Assembly: GCF_000720325.1 (NCBI RefSeq)
Contig: NZ_JOJM01000075.1
Coordinates: forward strand, 1 to 37,388
Reading direction: 5' to 3'
Source of the DNA: Streptomyces sp. NRRL B-1347
GTDB taxonomy: Bacteria > Actinomycetota > Actinomycetes > Streptomycetales > Streptomycetaceae
DNA length: 37,388 nucleotides
Part shown: positions 32,357 through 37,388 of the stretch, piece after piece
Layout of the letters: each line of letters begins with the position of its first letter
Numbering within the stretch: position 1 is the first letter of the stretch
The notes under the pieces: generated by a model
What the model saw: only the letters and a program-made list of their open reading frames with translations
Told to the model about the DNA's origin: nothing
Databases searched by the model: none
Translations under genes and position numbers: made by a program

Positions 32357-32871
32357 CTGCCGGGCCCAGGGCCGGTGCCAGTGAGGGCTTTGCCCACGCC
32401 GCACAGGACACCACGCGCGCGGCCCGGCGGCACCCAGGAGCATTCCGTCGAGCAGGCTCCGCCCGGGGCCCGGCCGCAGCCTGAAGCGATGGAGTGTGCG
32501 CAGACGCCGGCACATGGGCGCGGCGTACCCACCGCTCCACCGGTGACAGAACCCCGGCCTGATGCCCGAGGGCGACACCTCACCTCGCCCACCGCACCCG
32601 AGAAGGCCGCGCACGCCGCGCGCGAGCGGCCGCTGCTGTTGAGGACGGCGAGGACCTGCTCCAGCGCCAACCGAGGGCCCGCGGTGCGGAGCTGAGTGCG
32701 CTCGGGGTGGGTGCTGGCCGGTGGTGCTCACCTTGGGGGGCAGGCCGCGCGGGTGTAGCGGTCGCGGTGGCGGGCGGCGGTCAGGTGGGCCTCGGTGGCC
32801 TCCAGGCCGGGTACTTGGCGGCGCCTGTGCGGCCTGGGCTGTCCTGCGCGCCAGGCGGGGCCCACCCTGTG
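32357..32871. other. stretch without an intact gene
   Basis: Two minus-strand pieces have protein-like sense: LALEQVLAVLNSSGRSRAAC near 32610-32690, and the end PGLEATEAHLTAARHRDRYT before a stop at 32728. Neither has a start. They are probably remnants. No promoter or repeat was recognised. Confidence 0.3.
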
Positions 32872-33624
32872 TCACCCGGTCTGGGGCTGGCTGTGGGCCG
32901 AGTTCAGCAGCTCGCGGAACGTCGTCTGCTCGAAGAGCAGGCCGTAGTGCTCACCGTCGCTGGTGATCCGGGTGTCGTTGATGTCGACCGTGGGGGTGCC
33001 GGGCCCGCGCGGGTCGTCCCCGCCGGCTGCCTCGTACGTCCTCGCCGACGCGGCGACGAAGTCCTGGTACTTCATCGTCTTCACGGCCGTGTCGAAGGTC
33101 TTGCTCCGCAGCCCCTTGACCTGGCCGGCCAGTTTCAGCAGGGAGGCGGTGGTGTAGCCGCCGGTGAGTTCGGTCTTGGTCATGTGCGCGAAGAGCACCG
33201 TGTGGTACTCGGTGAACTTGCCCGCATCCAGGGCCGCGCGCAGGGCGTTGACGGCCCGCTTCGAGCCGTCGCCTCCCACGCGGTCGTCGCGGAACGAGGC
33301 GAGGGTGTAGGCGGCCTTGGTCTCGCGGCGCAGCGTCGTCTCCCGCAGCGCCGGGGCGCCGGTGGCCTCGAACTCCTCGACGACCGGGCAGCGCGGGTCC
33401 TCGTACAGCCGGACCGTGGTCGCCGCGGCCGGATCGCCCACCACGATTGTCGTGCCGTCCGCGGCCAGCTTCTCCGGGAGCTCCTCGACACCCGCGTACC
33501 ACTGCGGCCGGAAGGTGCCCGTGCTCGTGCCCTCCGTGGACTTAGCCTCCGATCCGCAACCCGCCACCGTGAGCACAGCCATGCCGACGGCCGTCGCGGC
33601 GGCCACCCCTCTTGCGTTCCTCAC
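32872..33624 (-). CDS. thioredoxin-like (DsbA-type) lipoprotein with a single active-site Cys
   Basis: A 250-residue exported lipoprotein. GTG 33624 is preceded at a good distance by GGGGAGGGG. The signal VRNARGVAAATAVGMAVLTV ends in the lipobox LTVAGC (Cys23). The mature protein has the DsbA/thioredoxin_4 outline: VVGDPAAATTVRLYEDPRCP, an inserted helical domain (RAVNALRAALDAGKFTEYHT), and the cis-Pro loop GPGTPTVDIND. The active-site CxxC is CPVV, so only one cysteine remains. It cannot form the usual internal disulfide and may be an isomerase-like, reductase-dependent or binding protein. Confidence 0.75.
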   Translation of the reverse strand: MRNARGVAAATAVGMAVLTVAGCGSEAKSTEGTSTGTFRPQWYAGVEELPEKLAADGTTIVVGDPAAATTVRLYEDPRCPVVEEFEATGAPALRETTLRRETKAAYTLASFRDDRVGGDGSKRAVNALRAALDAGKFTEYHTVLFAHMTKTELTGGYTTASLLKLAGQVKGLRSKTFDTAVKTMKYQDFVAASARTYEAAGGDDPRGPGTPTVDINDTRITSDGEHYGLLFEQTTFRELLNSAHSQPQTG

Positions 33625-33733
33625 CTGCGAAGTTCCCCTCCCCATGACCGCGACTCTAGACGCTCCATGTCGCGAACCGCACAGCGATTTCCGGCGCGGG
33701 CAGCGGGATGGCCGGGGGCGCGGAGCGCGTCGC

Positions 33734-33850
33734 CTACAGGGAGCGGAGCACGGTGACGACCTTGCCGAGGATGCGACCGCCCTCGGGCAGACGCAGGGCG
33801 TCAGGCTGCAGGGCCGGAGCCATCCACCTGACCGCATGGGAGGAACGAAC
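33734..33850 (-). pseudogene. possible S24/LexA-type C-terminal remnant
   Basis: The last 30 codons before the stop read WMAPALQPDALRLPEGGRIL and GKVVTVLRSL. This resembles the final strands of S24-family repressors and LexA, where G-R-I-L-G-x-V-V-x-V-L-R is usual. Nothing upstream looks like the rest. Low certainty. Confidence 0.25.
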
Positions 33851-33986
33851 TGCGCCGAAGGCCTTGTCGCTGCCGAACTCCGGGCCCTGGCGGGGCTGCG
33901 AGACGGCTCCTGAGCGGTGCCGTATCCCGAGACCGGTAACGCTCTGCGAGATGGGCGCGCTCCGGGAGCACTCGTAGTCCGGACTG

Positions 33987-34226
33987 TCAGTCATGGCCCG
34001 GATGGTGGCTGAGGAGATCGCCCGGCTGGCAGTCCAGTACCTCGCAGATGCGGGTGAGGGTGGTGAAGCGGATGGCCTTGGCCCGGCCGTTCTTGAGGAT
34101 GGAGAGATTTACGTTGGTCACGCCAACGCGGGCAGCCAGCTCGGTGAGAGTCATTCCTCGTTCTGCGAGGAGCTGGTCGAGACGCACCTCAATGGCGTGG
34201 CCTTCCGGCGTCGCCTCATCGGTCAT
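33987..34226 (-). CDS. XRE-family repressor (YozG-like)
   Basis: A 79-residue DNA-binding protein, nearly all of it one helix-turn-helix domain: AIEVRLDQLLAERGMTLTEL, AARVGVTNVNLSILKNGRAK (recognition helix) and TLTRICEVLDCQPGDLLSH. Its ATG overlaps the TGA of the DUF2975 gene by one base (TGATG). Pairs of DUF2975 membrane proteins with small XRE regulators of this type are common in actinobacteria and Firmicutes. It most likely represses its own operon through the tandem repeat at 34865-34896. Confidence 0.85.
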   Translation of the reverse strand: MTDEATPEGHAIEVRLDQLLAERGMTLTELAARVGVTNVNLSILKNGRAKAIRFTTLTRICEVLDCQPGDLLSHHPGHD

Positions 34227-34852
34227 CAGATGGTGGCCTCGATGTCCTCGCGCATCGCGACACCCGCGTGCACGATGCGGGCGAAGGTGAAGAGGCCCAG
34301 CGCGGTGAAGATGGAGAGGAAGGGGATCTCCCACATGTTGCCGACGAACTCGGCCTTGTCCTCCTCGACGAGCGTCGCGAGCAGGGCTGCCTTGGCGATG
34401 GCCTGCGTGACTTCGGCGACCAGGCTGCCGGCCAGCAGCCACCAACCGAGCACCCGGAGCCGGGATGCGGTCTGCGCGGTGTAGACCCCGTCCCGGGCCG
34501 CCCCCCTGAGCAGCCTGTTGAGCAGCAGAAGCCCGCCGATCATCAAGATGAATGACGGCAGGTTACGCAGGACCTCGAAGAGCTGCTGGCTGACTGAGGG
34601 GTCCGAGGTGCAGTACTGGGGGGTCGTGCCGACGGCAACCCCCTCACGCGCACCGAACATGGCGTCGGTACCGCTTGAGCTGCCGGATATCCCGTCCGCG
34701 GTGAGGCACACATCGCCTCCGATCCAGCCGACATGGATGCCGTCGACGAACAGGCTCAGGATGAAGCCCGCCACCACCACGCCGAGCACCACGCGAAGGA
34801 TCACTGACACCGCACTGAAGAGAGGCTCCAGCAACTTGCGGTCATCGGCCAT
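34226..34852 (-). CDS. DUF2975 membrane protein
   Basis: A 208-residue protein with four membrane helices at about 13-36 (VSVILRVVLGVVVAGFILSL), 88-112 (LPSFILMIGGLLLLNRLL), 130-152 (LRVLGWWLLAGSLVAEVTQA) and 176-196 (FLSIFTALGLFTFARIVHAG). An extracytoplasmic loop with two cysteines lies between the first two. The layout matches DUF2975. ATG 34852 is preferred to the further in-frame ATG 34900, which lies inside the operator. Role unknown; it is encoded with, and translated before, its likely regulator. Confidence 0.82.
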   Translation of the reverse strand: MADDRKLLEPLFSAVSVILRVVLGVVVAGFILSLFVDGIHVGWIGGDVCLTADGISGSSSGTDAMFGAREGVAVGTTPQYCTSDPSVSQQLFEVLRNLPSFILMIGGLLLLNRLLRGAARDGVYTAQTASRLRVLGWWLLAGSLVAEVTQAIAKAALLATLVEEDKAEFVGNMWEIPFLSIFTALGLFTFARIVHAGVAMREDIEATI

Positions 34853-34864
34853 GGCCACCACCCC

Positions 34865-34920
34865 GTTATCGAAAAACGATGTTATCGAAAAACGATACAT
34901 TCGGTCTTCGCCGGAGGCAA
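34865..34920 (-). promoter_or_regulatory. promoter with tandem 16-bp operator for the DUF2975-XRE operon
   Basis: Two exact 16-bp repeats stand head to tail (34865-34880 and 34881-34896); each contains ATCG and CGAT around five A, an inverted repeat. On the minus strand, TTGCCT (34915-34920) and TATCGT (34892-34897) form a -35/-10 pair with a 17-bp spacer. The -10 box lies in the second repeat and the transcription start would fall in the first. Confidence 0.65.
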
Positions 34921-35187
34921 CGCCGACCAGAGAGCCCGCCCAACCAACCGGCCTCGCCAGGCCGATGGAGCCCTACTCGCCACTCGGCGCGCTGCCACTG
35001 CGTACGGTCGGCTCCGGCCGTCCGGCTCCTGCAGCAGGGCCGCGGGTCGCGTCAGCGGCGCTCGCTCAAAGCTGCGGAGACGAGGAACAGGGCAGGGCTA
35101 CGGGGGCCAGGCAGATCGACTGCGACTGCGCCCGGCTGTGGGTGGGCGTGGGTTTTCCGACCATCTTCACCGGTGTGACGAGGTGCG
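34921..35187. other. stretch without a recognised gene
   Basis: About 270 bp upstream of the two small overlapping genes. No frame on either strand gives convincing protein. No repeat was seen. Confidence 0.35.
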
Positions 35188-35349
35188 GTGCGTTTCAGCA
35201 GCGCGAGAACCTCGGCAACGGCCGCGACCCCTACCGAGGCCCAAGTCGATGCCGTCGTACGCGTATTCGCAGCGATCTGCCATGTGCACGGCTGGGTCGA
35301 GGTCGGCGGCACCTCCGTGCTCACGGAGATGGAGCGGAGACAGCTGTGA
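35188..35349 (+). CDS. 53-residue small protein
   Basis: GTG 35188 has GAGG just upstream. The product ends in VDAVVRVFAAICHVHGWVEV and GGTSVLTEMERRQL, which looks like genuine protein with one helix and no membrane segment. Its TGA overlaps the GTG of the next gene (GTGA at 35346-35349). Pairs of very short coupled genes like this occur in Streptomyces phage and plasmid DNA. No family recognised. Confidence 0.45.
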   Translation: MRFSSARTSATAATPTEAQVDAVVRVFAAICHVHGWVEVGGTSVLTEMERRQL

Positions 35350-35580
35350 CGTGGTCGGACTCGCGTGATGTCGCACTGGAGTTGGCTGAGTTGCGTCGGA
35401 CGATGGAGGTGGGGTTCGCCGAGCAGCGTGGGCAACTCGCGCTCCCTGGTCCAGCGTGGGGAACAGACAGACAAGGCTCTGGATGAGCATGAGCGGCGGC
35501 TGGACGCGCTGGAGCGCGGTCGGTGGCCGCTCCCGACGATTGCAGTTCTCGCCGGGGTGTTGCGACGACCACTGGAATGA
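35346..35580 (+). pseudogene. coiled-coil and membrane-tail small protein, frameshifted
   Basis: The GTG at 35346 opens the frame SDSRDVALELAELRRTMEVG, FAEQRGQLA; near 35440 the sense shifts by one to RSLVQRGEQTDKALDEHERR, LDALERGRWPLPTIAVLAGV and is cut off after a few more codons. The full form would be a coiled coil ending in a membrane anchor, a layout common in small phage and plasmid proteins. The shift and lost tail suggest it is broken. Confidence 0.45.
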
Positions 35581-35645
35581 GAGTCGGGCAGGAGGGGGCT
35601 TTCGTTGTTTCGGCAGCAGGGATCGCTACGTCTTGTCTCTGGTGT

Positions 35646-36782
35646 TTAGCCCGCAGTAACCTCGCGCGCCGTGTCCGCGAGCCAGGACGGGCCATCCCGG
35701 TCGATGGAGCGCAGCGTGGACCGCAGGCGCCCCCGGATGCGGGACGACGCGACAGTCCGCAGAAGCGGCTTCAGGCGGAGCAACGGTGCTTCGGCGTCTC
35801 GCCATGCGCCGAGCCGCACGAGCGCGTCCAACTCAGCGACGGCGAAGTACAGAGCGCCCCGGCCCGTCGGATTGACCGACTTCTGCAGCACGACGGTCTG
35901 CCCGAAGTGGGGTAGCGCGCGAGCGGGATCCCCGAGGAGCAGCGCCACTTCGCCCTCGTGTCCGGTGACTTCCAAGCCGTCCACCCACCACGACCAGTGT
36001 GGATCCCGAGAGTGGAGCGAGTCTTCCAGACGGCTGCGGGCCCTCCCGATCGCCTGGAGGGCCCGAGTGCGGTCACTGGCGGCGGCGAGCGCCCGGCTCC
36101 GTCGCACTTCAGCCAGGAGCGCTACCCTCGGCGGCACGGTGCGGCTCATGATCTCTTCGCAGAGAGACAGGGCCTCGCCCACGCGCCCGCTCTGGACGGC
36201 TTCCATGGCCAGCAGGCTCATCGCGAACCACTGCATGGTCTGGTCCCCGGCCTCACGGGCAAGGTGCAGGGACTCCAGCCAGGCAGCGCGCGCTTCCTCC
36301 GGCCGGGCCGCGTCGAAGAGCAGCCATCCGGCGATCTCGGCGACCTCGGAGACCACGGCAAGATGAGCCTTACTGTCGCCAGTGATCACTGCTCGCTCGG
36401 CGTGCCACACCTGTACGGCTGCATCGGCCACATGGTCGCCACCGTGCGCGGAGTCGTGAGCGAGCAACCACCCGGCCCGCTGCTGAACTACAGCGTGCGG
36501 ATGGTCATCTTGTGGCAGTTCCGGTACCTCGCCCCGAGCCTGCGAAGCGGCCCTTTCCAACTCCTCCAGCGGCACGGATAAGGCGGTGGCCAGCGACGGG
36601 AGCCAGGCGTCAGGCACACGCTTGCCCCGCTCCCACCGGGAGACATCGTTGCGGGTCACTGTGGCCGTGCCGCTCACCGTGCACAGCCGCGCGGCGAGCT
36701 GGGTCTGGGTCAGCCTTTCGCGCTTACGCAGCGCGGCCAGGTGCGCGCCGAACGCGCTCCGTGCCGCCATCACCTCGTCCAT
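35646..36782 (-). CDS. XRE regulator with TPR-like C-terminal domain
   Basis: A 378-residue transcription factor. The helix-turn-helix is at residues 11-68: LAALRKRERLTQTQLAARLC, VTRNDVSRWERGKRVPDAWL. The rest is built of helical repeats resembling TPRs (GWLLFDAARPEEARAAWLES, RVGEALSLCEEIMSRTVPPR, LGDPARALPHFGQTVVLQKS), which in Streptomyces regulators of this kind bind a peptide or other ligand. GAGGAGG lies 8 bases before ATG 36782. It is divergent from the gene starting at 36944, its most likely target. Full length and apparently intact. Confidence 0.82.
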   Translation of the reverse strand: MDEVMAARSAFGAHLAALRKRERLTQTQLAARLCTVSGTATVTRNDVSRWERGKRVPDAWLPSLATALSVPLEELERAASQARGEVPELPQDDHPHAVVQQRAGWLLAHDSAHGGDHVADAAVQVWHAERAVITGDSKAHLAVVSEVAEIAGWLLFDAARPEEARAAWLESLHLAREAGDQTMQWFAMSLLAMEAVQSGRVGEALSLCEEIMSRTVPPRVALLAEVRRSRALAAASDRTRALQAIGRARSRLEDSLHSRDPHWSWWVDGLEVTGHEGEVALLLGDPARALPHFGQTVVLQKSVNPTGRGALYFAVAELDALVRLGAWRDAEAPLLRLKPLLRTVASSRIRGRLRSTLRSIDRDGPSWLADTAREVTAG

Positions 36783-36943
36783 GCAGGGGCCTCCTCACCA
36801 TCACGCTACCGGCGCAACTGGCCCCTAGCTGGCCCCTTGATGGCTCCTCCGCTCTTACCAGCGAAGGGACTTCGATGGCACAGAGGACCCCGGCGACCGT
36901 GCGACCGGCCCCGGGGCATGGCCGACTACACCGAGGAGTCGAC

Positions 36944-37388
36944 ATGAGCGAGAGTACGGCCCCCGTGCCAGCGTCGGGCGGCAGCGCTCAGACGCAGGGG
37001 GAGAACCGGTTGATCGCTGACTGGCTGGCCCAGGCTCATCCGCTGCCGGGCAAGGCCCGGCGGGAGTGGACGGACGCCTACGTCGCGATGATCCCGCTCG
37101 GGCGACGCTTCGACGCGGTACGCGTACCTGCTCGGCGAGTGCACGCCGCGGTCGCCAGCGAGGAGCCTGCCACGGTGGCCGCGGCCCTGCGGGACTGGCT
37201 GCGCGGACCGGTGATCCGGGACCTGCGGAGCCCCCTGGGCGCGTACTACTTCCTGGTGGCCCCGGGTGCGGAGTGGGAGGGCCCGGAGGCCCGCCTGAGC
37301 ACCGGCACGTACCTCGGGGTCCCTCGTGTGGGGCACATCGCCTACCTCATGAGCTGGGTGGTGCCGCCGGAGCATCCCGGGAACCTGT
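36944..37388 (+). CDS. hypothetical protein, cut by the window end
   Basis: An open frame from ATG 36944 (GAGGAG upstream) to the last base, at least 148 codons. It reads MSESTAPVPASGGSAQTQGE, NRLIADWLAQAHPLPGKARR, EWTDAYVAMIPLGRRFDAVR and, further on, SPLGAYYFLVAPGAEWEGPE and STGTYLGVPRVGHIAYLMSW. A further in-frame ATG at 36875 is an alternative start. I believe related proteins are found beside XRE regulators in many Streptomyces, where they seem to be DNA-primase-like or bifunctional prim-pol-like in outline, but this is not firm. Function left open. Confidence 0.65.
   Translation, partial: MSESTAPVPASGGSAQTQGENRLIADWLAQAHPLPGKARREWTDAYVAMIPLGRRFDAVRVPARRVHAAVASEEPATVAAALRDWLRGPVIRDLRSPLGAYYFLVAPGAEWEGPEARLSTGTYLGVPRVGHIAYLMSWVVPPEHPGNL

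Noticed and set aside
1..37388. The Streptomyces chromosomal parS word GTTTCACGTGAAAC, tRNA genes, and plasmid telomere palindromes
   Set aside because: None was seen when the sequence was read through; a computed search would be needed to exclude diverged forms.

Overview
The window is high-G+C DNA with the habits of Streptomyces: GTG starts, ATGA/GTGA stop-start overlaps, leaderless promoters with TAGNNT -10 boxes, hairpin terminators without U-tracts, Tat and lipoprotein signals. No rRNA, tRNA, CRISPR array or intact transposase was found. Replication and partition genes sit among many decayed cargo genes. This fits a large (probably linear) Streptomyces plasmid or a plasmid-derived chromosomal region better than core chromosome. 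The closest known architecture is the primase/helicase-type replication locus of large Streptomyces plasmids; that comparison is from memory and was not searched.

Layout. 1-2.4 kb: 5' end of a DUF721-type gene, a small ORF overlapping it, and a truncated XRE regulator divergent from an MFS efflux gene. 2.4-5.6 kb: debris (NucA/NucB nuclease, two hypothetical remnants), an intact cupin gene and a leaderless two-gene unit. 5.6-11.1 kb: partition region. On the + strand a ParA ATPase gene overlaps a gene for a ribbon-helix-helix-like protein. On the - strand a ParA with an N-terminal extension overlaps a ParB. The two modules converge. Five copies of one palindrome, CTTTACCGCGGTAAAG, run from 4.47 to 9.01 kb; two are inside the parB coding sequence and one is the centre of a 44-bp perfect palindrome between the modules. 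They are strong candidates for the plasmid's own parS. 11.1-13.17 kb: little recognisable. 13.17-16.74 kb: replication region. Nineteen AGCGACT-type heptamers, often 9 bp apart, with an AT-rich inverted repeat in the middle, precede and enter a primase-polymerase gene. That gene overlaps an SF3/D5 helicase gene, which overlaps a small unknown gene; a hairpin terminator ends the operon. Three more iteron units lie in the first codons of a gene at 17.84 kb.

16.7-24 kb: small hypothetical, lipoprotein, membrane and DUF4262 genes, many disrupted, a nucleotidyltransferase, and a recombinase remnant. 24.1-29.2 kb: intact secreted or metabolic cargo (Tat-exported FAD oxidoreductase, ricin-type lectin, ArsR-type regulator, TAP-like hydrolase). 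29.6-37.4 kb: a conserved unknown protein, PP2C and other remnants, a thioredoxin-like lipoprotein, a DUF2975/XRE operon with a tandem operator over its promoter, a large XRE-TPR regulator, and a divergent gene cut by the window end.

How it may work together (inference): the primase-polymerase and helicase start replication at the iteron array, and one or both Par systems segregate the replicon. The rest is cargo, much of it decaying, including SUKH-like immunity remnants.
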